From positions 1 through 7,058 of the forward strand of contig JAHKAK010000101.1 of the NCBI GenBank assembly GCA_018826025.1: a DNA stretch of 7,058 nt. Direction: 5' to 3'. Each line of letters starts with the position of its first letter. Positions within the stretch are counted from its first letter, which is position 1. Below, piece by piece: positions 1-5,293 of this stretch. The translations under genes were made by a program, and so were the position numbers. The DNA comes from Patescibacteria group bacterium. Lineage in GTDB: Bacteria; Patescibacteriota; Minisyncoccia; Portnoybacterales; GWB1-42-6. A model generated the notes under the pieces. It was not told where the DNA came from and did no database searches. It saw only the letters and a program-made list of their open reading frames with translations.

Positions 1-494
1 CCCACTCCCCCATAGATAAAAAGGGGGTTGTAAATTTCACCCGGGCTGTTTACCACCGCCCGGGCCGCGGCCTGGGCTAATTCATTGAAAGAACCAACAA
101 TAAAATTATTGAAAGTGTATTTGGGATTAAGATTTGTTTCTTTATCTATTTCTAGCTCTTGAAATGACTGGGTTTGGGTTTTTTTTGATTCTTTTCTGTG
201 GTCGGCGGTTTTAGGCGGTAGGTCGCTCAAAATAGTCATACCGGCTGGGGCCGTGCTGATAATAAATTGGAGCTCTTTAATTTCACCGGAAATATTTCGG
301 AGCGACCGCAAAATAAGTTTATTGTACTTATTTTCCAACCATTCTTTACTGAAGCCGTTGGGCACGCCAATAGTAGCTACGCCGTTGATATTTTTTAAAA
401 TAAAAGTATCGCGAAACCAAGTAATAAAGTTGGCTCGGGAAATATTTAATTCAACTTCGCCGAGGGCGGTTCGCCAGAGTTGTTCGTTGGTCAT
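1..494 (-). CDS. dnaA: Chromosomal replication initiator DnaA, N-terminal part (cut by window edge)
   Basis: DnaA binds DnaA boxes at oriC, forms an ATP-bound filament and opens the origin. Translation from the ATG at 494 (minus strand) gives 164 codons and runs off the window. Residues 1-80 look like domain I (NEQLWRTALGEVE, then FITWFRD near 23-29). Residues about 82-121 are a short polar linker (domain II). From about 122 the AAA+ domain starts with the diagnostic NPKYTFNNFIVGSFNELA, then NPLFIYGGVG at 156-165, where Walker A (GGVGLGKT in the family) is cut. It is transcribed away from the rpmH cluster, the classic origin arrangement. No Shine-Dalgarno lies at a useful distance. The nearest, AAGGAT, is more than 20 nt upstream. 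A possible leader ORF stops 4 nt before this start. Identification is secure; only the exact start is slightly uncertain. Confidence 0.96.
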   Translation of the reverse strand, partial: MTNEQLWRTALGEVELNISRANFITWFRDTFILKNINGVATIGVPNGFSKEWLENKYNKLILRSLRNISGEIKELQFIISTAPAGMTILSDLPPKTADHRKESKKTQTQSFQELEIDKETNLNPKYTFNNFIVGSFNELAQAAARAVVNSPGEIYNPLFIYGGV

Positions 495-498
495 ATTA

Positions 499-717
499 TT
501 AAAAATATAAGGTATTAATCCTTGGTTCCGTATTTATGGGCTGGGTATATTTTGGATTTTTTGTTGGTGACTTCATCGCGTCATTATTAGGGCTTTGGTA
601 GTGTGCGATCGGACAATATATATTGGTGTCACTTTTGATAGTTAAAATTAAAACAAATACCCCAATTAGCAGGCAGTCAAAGTAAAGAAGAACCCTGATG
701 GTAGCCGTTAAAATCAC
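499..717 (-). CDS. Possible 72-codon leader ORF with one membrane segment, upstream of dnaA
   Basis: I do not recognise this protein. It would start at a GTG at 717 and stop 4 nt before the dnaA ATG, in the same direction. Residues about 8-27 (VLLYFDCLLIGVFVLILTI) would form one transmembrane helix. The remaining 45 residues are polar and Pro/Asn-rich. A possible extended -10 promoter (738-743) would start transcription about 14 nt before the GTG, and a weak purine stretch (AGAGAAGA) precedes it. Because dnaA lacks a nearby ribosome binding site, translational coupling is conceivable. Against it: the spacer is A/T-rich, the C-terminal part looks like random low-complexity translation, and the stretch may simply be the dnaA leader or part of oriC. 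Treat as a candidate only. Confidence 0.22.
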   Translation of the reverse strand: MILTATIRVLLYFDCLLIGVFVLILTIKSDTNIYCPIAHYQSPNNDAMKSPTKNPKYTQPINTEPRINTLYF

Positions 718-737
718 TTAATCTTCTCTTATTGGCA

Positions 738-743
738 AGTATA
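738..743 (-). promoter_or_regulatory. Possible extended -10 promoter for dnaA
   Basis: Read on the minus strand, the sequence is TGGTATACT: a TATACT -10 hexamer with the TG of an extended -10. At the normal -35 distance there is only a T-rich tract, and a TTGACG lies too close (6 nt) to serve. Transcription would begin near 731 and run through about 235 nt of leader to dnaA. Inferred from motif match and orientation only. Confidence 0.4.
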
Positions 744-756
744 CCACACCGTCAAG

Positions 757-779
757 TTTAAAAAAATATAAAAAAAATA
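757..779. other. A/T tract, candidate DNA unwinding element
   Basis: Every base here is A or T, mostly long A runs, and the tract sits about 30 bp from the two DnaA-box-like 9-mers. This is the expected position and composition of an origin unwinding element. The role is inferred from composition and context. Confidence 0.4.
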
Positions 780-807
780 GCAAGATAGCCTCGTTTTGTT
801 TATAATT

Positions 808-827
808 TGTGGATGGCTGGTGGATAA
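808..827 (+). promoter_or_regulatory. Two adjacent DnaA-box-like sites
   Basis: TGTGGATGG (808-816) matches the consensus TGTGGATAA at 7 of 9 positions, and GGTGGATAA (819-827) at 8 of 9. They are in the same orientation with starts 11 bp apart, about one helical turn, which suits side-by-side DnaA binding. They lie next to an A/T tract and 35 bp upstream of the rpmH promoter, so bound DnaA could also affect that promoter (inference). Confidence 0.45.
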
Positions 828-861
828 GGAGGTTTTAAAAATTTAATCCCAAAAATCCCGG

Positions 862-890
862 TTGACTTTTGTCCTTTTTAGTAATATACT
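862..890 (+). promoter_or_regulatory. Sigma70-type promoter for the rpmH-rnpA-yidD-yidC cluster
   Basis: TTGACT at 862-867 and TATACT at 885-890 are each one mismatch from consensus and are separated by exactly 17 bp. The expected transcription start is near 897, giving a leader of about 29 nt before rpmH. This is the best promoter in the window and fits the need for high expression of a ribosomal protein gene. Confidence 0.75.
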
Positions 891-925
891 GAACGAAGTT
901 AAATTAATCATAAAGTTGCCTGATA

Positions 926-1060
926 ATGAGCGTTACATATCAACCCAAAAAAAGGAAGCGAAAGAGGACTCACGGTTTTTTGGTCCGCCAAAGAACTTCT
1001 TATGGCCGTCGGGTTTTGGCCAAGCGCCGCCGCAAAAAACGCCAAAGATTAAGCGTTTAA
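926..1060 (+). CDS. rpmH: 50S ribosomal protein L34
   Basis: L34 is a small basic protein of the large ribosomal subunit. The ORF gives 44 residues beginning MSVTYQPKKRKRKRTHGFLV and continuing RQRTSYGRRVLAKRRRKKRQ. This matches the family pattern (T-x-Q-P-x-x-x-K-R-x-x-x-HGF near the N-terminus, GR-x-VL-x-x-RR-x-K-x-R near the C-terminus) and its usual length of about 44-46. It is too short for a standard ORF length cut-off, and an overlapping frame (862-1071) masks it. No clear Shine-Dalgarno precedes the ATG. It is the first gene after the promoter at 862-890 and is followed after 4 nt by rnpA, the near-universal bacterial order. Confidence 0.97.
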   Translation: MSVTYQPKKRKRKRTHGFLVRQRTSYGRRVLAKRRRKKRQRLSV

Positions 1061-1064
1061 TCTC

Positions 1065-1406
1065 ATGCTGACTAAAGCCCATCGCTTAAATAAACAAAAA
1101 GACTTCGACGCTGTTTGGCAACGGGGTGATCTGGCGCAAGATAATTTTTTAATGATAAGATTCTTGCCAAACCACCTAAGGAACTCCCGTTTTAGCGTGG
1201 TAATAAGCACCAAGACCGCTAAAAAAGCAATAAGCAGGAATCGCCTGCGGCGGCAACTAAGTGAAATTATCCGTTTGCATTTAAAAAATATCGCGCCGGG
1301 CCAAGATTTTGTTTTAGTGGTTAAGGCAAAACTAATAGGGGTTGGTTACCAAGATATAGAGGCGATTTTGATAAATCTTTTAAAGAAGAAAAAGTTGTAT
1401 GCTTAA
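1065..1406 (+). CDS. rnpA: Ribonuclease P protein component
   Basis: RnpA is the protein cofactor of the RNase P ribozyme. It helps bind the pre-tRNA 5' leader during tRNA maturation. The 113-residue length is typical. Visible family features are the N-terminal basic start with L-x-K-x-x-DF (LNKQKDFDAVW at 8-18), the central strand RFSVVISTKTAKKA (42-55), and the conserved RNR helix SRNRLRRQLSEIIR (57-70), which contacts the RNA. It starts 4 nt after rpmH, and its last 8 nt overlap the start of yidD, so the genes are almost certainly co-transcribed and probably translationally coupled. No separate ribosome binding site stands out. Confidence 0.96.
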   Translation: MLTKAHRLNKQKDFDAVWQRGDLAQDNFLMIRFLPNHLRNSRFSVVISTKTAKKAISRNRLRRQLSEIIRLHLKNIAPGQDFVLVVKAKLIGVGYQDIEAILINLLKKKKLYA

Positions 1407-1629
1407 TAAAACGGCTACGCTGGCGATAAAGTTTTATCAAATTATTTTATCACCCGACCAAGGGCCATTTAGGCGCCTGATGCCGACTTGCCGGTTTTAT
1501 CCTTCCTGTTCCGAATATACCAAGCAAGCAATAGTGAGATACGGTTTATGGGGAGGTATTTTTAAGGGAATAAAAAGAATTAGCCGTTGCCACCCTTTTC
1601 ATCCCGGCGGCAACGATCCCTTGCTTTAA
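1399..1629 (+). CDS. yidD: Membrane protein insertion efficiency factor YidD
   Basis: YidD is a small membrane-associated protein that, in E. coli, aids YidC-dependent insertion; its mechanism is not settled. The 76 residues carry the family signature: YQIILSPDQGP (13-23), CRFYPSCSEY (31-40), an AIVRYGLWGG helix (44-53), RISRCHPFHPGG (60-71) and DP near the end. Conserved cysteines are at 31, 37 and 64. The N-terminal stretch is amphipathic. The ATG lies within the last codons of rnpA (8-nt overlap), which fixes the start. Its place between rnpA and yidC is the usual one. Confidence 0.95.
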   Translation: MLNKTATLAIKFYQIILSPDQGPFRRLMPTCRFYPSCSEYTKQAIVRYGLWGGIFKGIKRISRCHPFHPGGNDPLL

Positions 1630-1678
1630 CCGCTGATCACGCTAATTTTAGGCGGATAGAGCGAATAAAAAGAGGGAC

Positions 1679-1714
1679 ATCCGCGGTTATCCGCTATAAA
1701 TCCGCATTATCCGT
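1679..1714 (+). repeat. Four phased ATCCG repeats in the yidD-yidC spacer
   Basis: ATCCG occurs at 1679, 1689, 1700 and 1709, spaced 10, 11 and 9 bp, close to one helical turn. An inverted copy, GCGGATA, at 1652-1658 can pair with TATCCGC at 1688-1694. The block sits just before the yidC start, so it could form structure in the leader. It may equally be a degenerate intergenic repeat. Function unknown. Confidence 0.4.
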
Positions 1715-1724
1715 GGTGTAACAC

Positions 1725-2450
1725 ATGAATTTCATAATCCTTTTATTTAACGAAGCTCTTTATCGGCCGTTATTCAACGGACTTATTTTTTTATATAACA
1801 TAATCCCGCTGCATGATTTTGGCATTGCCATAATTTTATTAACCATTATTATTCGTCTGATCTTATATCCCTTAAACCAAAAAGCGATTACTTCTCAAAA
1901 AGCACTGGGACAGCTGGCGCCGCAAATAAAGGAAGTCCAGAATAAATTTTCCGGCGACAAAGTTAAGCAATCCCAATCCTTGATGGAGCTTTACAAAAAG
2001 AATAATATTAATCCGGCCTCGGGCTGTTTGCCGCTTTTAATCCAATTGCCTATTTTAATCGCGCTGTATCGGGTTTTTTGGAACGGGCTAAATCCGGAGA
2101 GCTTAAATATCTTGTATTCTTTTATCAGCCGGCCGGAGCAGATTGATCCCATGTTTTTGGGTTTAATAAGTTTAGCTAAAGCTAATTATGTTATGGCGAT
2201 ATTGGCGGGCATCTTTACTTTTTGGCAATCAAAAATGATGGTCAATCTTCACCCGGCCGCCGGTAAGGGATCTGATTTTGGCGCTGCGATGAACAAGCAA
2301 ATGGTTTATTTAATGCCCTTGATTACGGTTTTTATCGCTTGGAGACTGCCAGCCGGACTAACTCTTTATTGGGTGGTGACGACTTTAGCTGGAATTTTGC
2401 AGCAATATCATGTGATTAAAAAAAATGATGCGAAGGTAATTAGTAAATAA
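1725..2450 (+). CDS. yidC: Membrane protein insertase YidC (Oxa1 family, short form)
   Basis: YidC inserts and folds membrane proteins, alone or with SecYEG. This 241-residue protein has only the conserved insertase core and lacks the large N-terminal periplasmic domain of proteobacterial YidC, as in Gram-positive and CPR forms. Visible parts are a hydrophobic N-terminus, a first core helix with DFGIAIILLTIIIRLILYPL (31-50) carrying the groove arginine (R44), a charged cytoplasmic helical hairpin (about 52-95), NPASGCLPLLIQLPILIALY (96-115), and the final helices with MPLITVFIAWRLPAGLTLYW (197-216). The C-terminal tail is short and lysine-rich. It lies 95 bp after yidD, probably in the same transcript. 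No Shine-Dalgarno precedes the ATG, but the start fits the family. Confidence 0.96.
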   Translation: MNFIILLFNEALYRPLFNGLIFLYNIIPLHDFGIAIILLTIIIRLILYPLNQKAITSQKALGQLAPQIKEVQNKFSGDKVKQSQSLMELYKKNNINPASGCLPLLIQLPILIALYRVFWNGLNPESLNILYSFISRPEQIDPMFLGLISLAKANYVMAILAGIFTFWQSKMMVNLHPAAGKGSDFGAAMNKQMVYLMPLITVFIAWRLPAGLTLYWVVTTLAGILQQYHVIKKNDAKVISK

Positions 2451-2554
2451 TTTATGGGTTACGAGTGCATGCTTGATACGGGGCGGGAATGACATTAAGA
2501 AGGTAGCATTTATTGTCTGAGCGTTTCAGAAAAGCAAATCCTCGCTTAAAAATT

Positions 2555-2630
2555 TAACTCCTCCTAACCTCCTCTTTAAAAAAGAGGAGGAACCCCCTCT
2601 CTTTTTCAAAGAGAGGGTTGGGGTGAGTTA
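2555..2630. repeat. Hairpin repeat pair 1 (convergent, heads outward)
   Basis: Two copies of one repeat unit lie back to back. Unit 1a (2555-2592, plus) has the head TAACTCCTCCTAA followed by a 10-bp perfect stem, 2568-2577 with 2581-2590. Unit 1b (2593-2630, minus) read on the other strand has the head TAACTCACCCCAA followed by a 10-bp perfect stem, 2608-2617 with 2595-2604. The heads point outward and the hairpin ends meet in the middle. The same unit recurs at 5159-5252 and 6623-6697. The paired arrangement resembles REP/BIME elements. No T run follows, so these are not classical terminators. Confidence 0.75.
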
Positions 2631-2661
2631 TGAATTATTCGTAATTAGCTTTAATTCGCCG

Positions 2662-2780
2662 CGCCTGCCAAAGCCGATAATGATAAGCCGGTAGGATAGC
2701 GTAAAATAATAAAAAGCGTAAACTGGGTTCTTCCGACTAATCAGCGCGGGTTTTACGGCGGGCACGGTAATTTGTAGGAG
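2662..2780 (+). repeat. Left arm of an inverted repeat framing jag
   Basis: This arm is an inverted, diverged copy of 3295-3412. Positions 2662-2684 are a perfect 23-bp match to the complement of 3390-3412. CGGCGGGCACGG (2756-2767) is a perfect match to the complement of 3307-3318. Between these blocks both arms have exactly 71 bp, sharing among others AAAAGCGTAAA, with roughly 60% identity once a one-base shift is allowed. The frame corresponding to the right-arm ORF is broken here by a TAG. The arm ends at the jag start codon and includes AGGAG at 2776-2780. Confidence 0.7.
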
Positions 2781-2781
2781 C

Positions 2782-3234
2782 ATGGAACAGGAAAAATTAT
2801 CTAAAATTAAAGAAGTGGCAGAGGGCGTGATTGCCGCGATGGGCATAGATGGCCGCGTGTCGCTAAGCGAAGAAGCAAGCGGCGTTTTGGTGAACGTGGA
2901 AAGTCAAGAAGCAGGCTACTTAATCGGCCGCAACGGCGACAATTTAAGAGCTTTGCAGCAATTGATTCGTTTATTGGCGAGTAAAAAAGCCCAAGAAATG
3001 CTCCGTTTGACGGTGGACGTGAATAATTACCAGCAAGAAGCCTTGGCCGCGCTTAAGGAGTCGGCTAAAAATTTAGCGCGCCAAGTGGCGGAACAAAAAA
3101 CACCGCGCTATTTGCCGGCAATGAACGCTTATGAGCGGCGCGAGGTACACATGGCCTTAGCCGATATGCCACAAGTTAAGACGGACTCTGAAGGCGAGGG
3201 CGAGGGACGGCGAATAGTAATCAGGCCGGTTTAG
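2782..3234 (+). CDS. jag: RNA-binding protein KhpB/Jag (KH-R3H domains)
   Basis: KhpB (Jag, EloR) is a cytoplasmic RNA-binding protein. In Firmicutes it pairs with KhpA and affects cell elongation and division. The 150 residues comprise a KH domain with the GxxG loop (YLIGRNGDNLRALQQL, 46-61; G49-R-N-G52) and a C-terminal R3H domain with NAYERREVHMALAD (115-128), R119/H123 forming the R-x3-H motif, followed by TDSEGEGEGRRIVIRP. The N-terminal Jag_N domain of Firmicutes is absent, as in many short CPR forms. The ATG follows AGGAG by a single base, too close for normal Shine-Dalgarno use. No alternative start codon lies upstream in frame, and the next ATG (codon 20) would cut the first KH helix. 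Position after yidC is conserved across bacteria. Confidence 0.95.
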   Translation: MEQEKLSKIKEVAEGVIAAMGIDGRVSLSEEASGVLVNVESQEAGYLIGRNGDNLRALQQLIRLLASKKAQEMLRLTVDVNNYQQEALAALKESAKNLARQVAEQKTPRYLPAMNAYERREVHMALADMPQVKTDSEGEGEGRRIVIRPV

Positions 3235-3386
3235 ACTTGTTGTTGTGTTTGTTGCCAATAACCCAATGTTTTTAAAGTAGAAATTAAAAATGTAAATCTC
3301 AAAATGCCGTGCCCGCCGATAACCAAAGCTACTTGCTTGGAAGCATGCTGTTTTACGCTTTTAACCATCTTACGATATAATTCCAT
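3231..3386 (-). CDS. Possible 51-residue protein inside the right inverted arm
   Basis: I do not recognise this protein. The ATG at 3386 starts MELYRKMVKSVKQHASKQVA, followed by LVIGGHGILRFTFLISTLKT and a Gln-rich end. The stop overlaps the jag stop by a few bases in convergent orientation. The N-terminal half is basic and could be helical; the middle is hydrophobic. The left arm (2662-2780) holds a related but broken reading, sharing RK-x-x-KSV and GGHG. The arms are best conserved outside the coding part (the 23-bp ends), which argues for a DNA element rather than a gene. No ribosome binding site is seen. It may be a remnant of a mobile element. Confidence 0.2.
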   Translation of the reverse strand: MELYRKMVKSVKQHASKQVALVIGGHGILRFTFLISTLKTLGYWQQTQQQV

Positions 3387-3412
3387 CTAATCATTATCGG
3401 CTTTGGCAGGCG
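3295..3412 (-). repeat. Right arm of the inverted repeat framing jag
   Basis: This is the partner of 2662-2780. Its outer end (3390-3412) is the perfect 23-bp inverted copy of 2662-2684 and its inner block CCGTGCCCGCCG (3307-3318) is the inverted copy of 2756-2767. Arms of about 115 bp on both sides of a single 453-bp gene suggest either two independent insertions of one short element in opposite orientation or a composite element carrying jag. No transposase is present in the window. Confidence 0.7.
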
Positions 3413-3413
3413 G

Positions 3414-3500
3414 GTAAAATTTATGTGTCGCGCTATGCGCGACTGATTTTAACATTTTACATTGCGTAGAGCAACGTGGTTGCCACGCAACTTTACGTTG
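3414..3500. repeat. Cluster of overlapping inverted repeats after jag
   Basis: A first hairpin has GTCGCGC (3427-3433) pairing with GCGCGAC (3437-3443), enclosed by GTAAAAT (3414-3420) and ATTTTAC (3454-3460). A second block holds several mutually exclusive pairings: TTGCGT/ACGCAA (3462-3467, 3485-3490), CAACGT/ACGTTG (3472-3477, 3495-3500), CGTGG/CCACG (3475-3479, 3483-3487) and GCAAC/GTTGC (3471-3475, 3479-3483). This could be a transcript-end structure for jag or another extragenic repeat. No T run typical of an intrinsic terminator follows directly, although TCATTTTTAA begins at 3501. Confidence 0.5.
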
Positions 3501-3641
3501 TCATTTTTAATTTTGCCTGCCCCGCTAGCCGTTAGCTGTCTTATAGCGATAAGCATTATAAGCAGGAATAATTAGCGATTATTATAAAGCATAGATTAAA
3601 GCGAGGCTGGCCGGGGATTTTTACAATTTACATTTATTGAT

Positions 3642-5087
3642 ATGTTGGCAAAAAAAATTGCCGTCAATACAATTATTTCAGCCGCCGCGCGCGCCGTTGG
3701 AATTTTGCTGGCTCTGGCCACCATTGCCATAATTACGCGGCACCTAACGCGGAACGAATGGGGCGAGTATTCAATTATGTTGACTTTTGGCGGTATTTTC
3801 GCGGTGATAGCGGATTTAGGCCTCTACCAGTTGATGGTGCGTGAGATTTCCCGTCCTCAGGCCGATGAATTGAAAATTACCAGCAACATTTTTACCATAA
3901 GACTGCTTAGCGGTCTTTTTCTTTTTGCCTTAGCGCCTTTAATCAGCCTCTTTTTCCCTTATTCGGAACAAGCTAAGCTTGGAATTTTAGTCGGTATGGC
4001 GGGTTTTTGGTTTTTGTCCGGCGGACAAGTTTTAATCGGACTGTTTCAAAAATATTTACAGATGATTAAGGTGGCCACCGCGGAATTATTCGGCCGGCTG
4101 GTTCAGCTGGGATTGGTCTGGTGGCTGGTTCTATCGGGCTACGGTTTTTTGCCGATAGTGGCGGCGTTGAGCCTTGGCGGTTTGGCTAATTTTTTGCTGA
4201 TTTTTTGGTGGGCGCGGCATTATTGTCGTTTACGCTTGGCGTTTGACCGGGTTTATTGGTGGAACGTTTTACAGCAAGGCTACCCTTTGGCCGTGGCCAG
4301 TATTTTGACAATGATCTATTTTTCTTCCGACTCTTTGTTTTTATCAATTTTAAAACCGGCGGCGGATGTTGGCATTTACCGCCTGCCTTATAAAATACTG
4401 GAAGGCCTGATTTTTTTCCCGGCGATGTTCGTGGGGCTGGTGATGCCGCTGTTGTCGCGTTTTGCCCAAACAGACAGGGAGAAGTTTAAAAATATTTTTC
4501 AGCGCGCCAGTGATGTTTTAATCATTTTTGCCATTCCCCTGGTGGCTGGCACCTTGGTGCTCTCGCCCACGATCATCAATCTTTTGGGCGGCGGAAAATA
4601 TAACGAATCAACGGCAATTTTTAATATTTTAATCGTGGCGGTCGGAATGATCTTTTTAGGCACGCTTTTTTCTTATGTTTTAATCGCCCTGGGAAGACAA
4701 AAATCTTTGCTGGGAATTTCGGCCGTTGGCGCGATTTTTAATGTCGTTGCCAATCTCATTTTTATCCCCCGTTATTCCTATTACGCCGCGGCCACCACCA
4801 CGGTCTTAACTGAAGCTTTGGTGGTAATTTTAATGGCCATTATGGTTTACCGGTTTTTTCGTTGGTTGCCATCTTTCAAAATTGTTCTTAAAGGCCTGTT
4901 GGCAACCGCGGGCATGATGGCGGTGTTGTGGTTTTTGTCTGGCGGGAATTTAATGCTGTCGTTGGCCGCGGCGGCGATTGCATATTTTGGGTTTTTGTAT
5001 TTATTGCGCGGCTTTTCACGGGCGGAGATATTGAGTTTAATCAAGAGCGGAGAAAGCGGAGCCGAATTTACGAGATATGATTTATGA
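3642..5087 (+). CDS. Polysaccharide flippase (MOP superfamily, Wzx-like)
   Basis: Proteins of this family flip lipid-linked oligosaccharides across the cytoplasmic membrane for assembly into surface polysaccharide. The 481 residues are mostly hydrophobic, with about 12-14 predicted membrane segments. The N-terminus has the family layout: a basic start (MLAKKIAVNTIISAAARAVG), then ITRHLTRNEWGEYSIMLTFG (31-50), close to the usual LTP-x-x-x-G-x-Y/F motif, then IADLGLYQLMVREISRP (56-72). A second half begins near 205 with QQGYPLAVASILTMIYFSSD (211-230), where the DSLFLS motif matches the family's D-x-x-x-L. The length is normal. No Shine-Dalgarno precedes the ATG. A polymerase/ligase gene follows downstream, supporting a surface-glycan role. 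The natural substrate cannot be read from sequence. Confidence 0.88.
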   Translation: MLAKKIAVNTIISAAARAVGILLALATIAIITRHLTRNEWGEYSIMLTFGGIFAVIADLGLYQLMVREISRPQADELKITSNIFTIRLLSGLFLFALAPLISLFFPYSEQAKLGILVGMAGFWFLSGGQVLIGLFQKYLQMIKVATAELFGRLVQLGLVWWLVLSGYGFLPIVAALSLGGLANFLLIFWWARHYCRLRLAFDRVYWWNVLQQGYPLAVASILTMIYFSSDSLFLSILKPAADVGIYRLPYKILEGLIFFPAMFVGLVMPLLSRFAQTDREKFKNIFQRASDVLIIFAIPLVAGTLVLSPTIINLLGGGKYNESTAIFNILIVAVGMIFLGTLFSYVLIALGRQKSLLGISAVGAIFNVVANLIFIPRYSYYAAATTTVLTEALVVILMAIMVYRFFRWLPSFKIVLKGLLATAGMMAVLWFLSGGNLMLSLAAAAIAYFGFLYLLRGFSRAEILSLIKSGESGAEFTRYDL

Positions 5088-5291
5088 TTTATTTCTCTCA
5101 ATTTTGTTTAGGATAAAAAATTTTCGTAGACCCTTTAAATTATAAAGCTCACTTAGCGTCTCCCTTCTTTGATCAAAGAGGGGTCGGGAGAGGTAATTAC
5201 GATTCAGGGATTACCCCTCCTGTCTCCTCCCCTTGTCTAAGGGGAGGAGGAATACGGGTTCGTGATTCAAAGTAGATCGTAAATCATAAAT
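5080..5291. repeat. 12-bp inverted repeat bracketing the flippase-ligase spacer
   Basis: ATTTATGATTTA (5080-5091) is the exact inverted complement of TAAATCATAAAT (5280-5291). The left copy includes the flippase stop codon and the right copy ends 2 nt before the ligase start. The pair encloses the second hairpin-repeat pair. It may mark the ends of an inserted block or form a long-range stem. The sequence is low in complexity, so chance similarity is possible. Confidence 0.45.
5159..5252. repeat. Hairpin repeat pair 2 (divergent, heads inward)
   Basis: Unit 2a (5159-5199, minus) has a stem 5162-5170 with 5175-5183 (9 bp, one T-G pair, GATC loop) and its head, read on the minus strand, is TAATTACCTCTCCC. 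Unit 2b (5209-5252, plus) has the head GATTACCCCTCCTG and an 11-bp perfect stem, 5224-5234 with 5239-5249, with GTCT loop. The heads face each other, the reverse of pair 1. Stem sequences differ from the other copies but pairing is kept, which suggests selection or transposition on structure. Confidence 0.7.
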
Positions 5292-5293
5292 CT

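Larger units (their letters stand above)
495..925. other. oriC: Probable origin of replication (oriC) in the dnaA-rpmH spacer
   Basis: This 431-bp spacer separates divergent dnaA and rpmH, the commonest site of bacterial oriC. It holds a nearly pure A/T tract at 757-779, a candidate unwinding element. Two DnaA-box-like 9-mers in the same orientation lie 11 bp apart at 808-816 (TGTGGATGG) and 819-827 (GGTGGATAA, one mismatch to TGTGGATAA). Promoters point outward on both sides. Box number is low and no perfect box is visible, so the call leans on gene context. A GC-skew plot across the whole genome should switch sign here if correct. Confidence 0.6.
2451..2781. other. 331-bp spacer between yidC and jag: two repeats, no gene
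   Basis: No credible coding region is present. The spacer holds the first hairpin-repeat pair (2555-2630) and the left inverted arm (2662-2780) that ends directly at the jag start. Between yidC and the first repeat (2451-2554) I see nothing assignable and no intrinsic terminator with a T run, so read-through from yidC into jag is possible. Confidence 0.6.
3235..3641. other. 407-bp spacer between jag and the flippase gene: structured repeats, no secure gene
   Basis: It contains the right inverted arm (3295-3412) with a doubtful 51-codon minus-strand ORF, a cluster of overlapping inverted repeats (3414-3500), and further small inverted repeats at 3513-3564 (CCTGC/GCAGG, CTTATAGCGATAAG). The last 75 bp before the flippase start are A/T-rich. 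I see neither a convincing promoter nor a Shine-Dalgarno. Confidence 0.5.

Noticed and set aside
253..510. 85-codon plus-strand frame opposite dnaA
   Set aside because: It is antisense to the clear DnaA N-terminal domain and shows no family features.
826..832. Perfect Shine-Dalgarno AAGGAGG
   Set aside because: No ATG, GTG or TTG follows at a usable distance. It overlaps a DnaA-like site and lies upstream of the rpmH promoter, so it would not be in that transcript.
862..1071. 69-codon plus-strand frame overlapping rpmH
   Set aside because: It runs through the rpmH promoter and coding region in another frame. The L34 frame at 926-1060 is unmistakable.
2568..2617. Intrinsic terminators after yidC
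   Set aside because: The stems are strong but no T run follows either one, and the same unit recurs in paired form elsewhere, which fits a repeat better.
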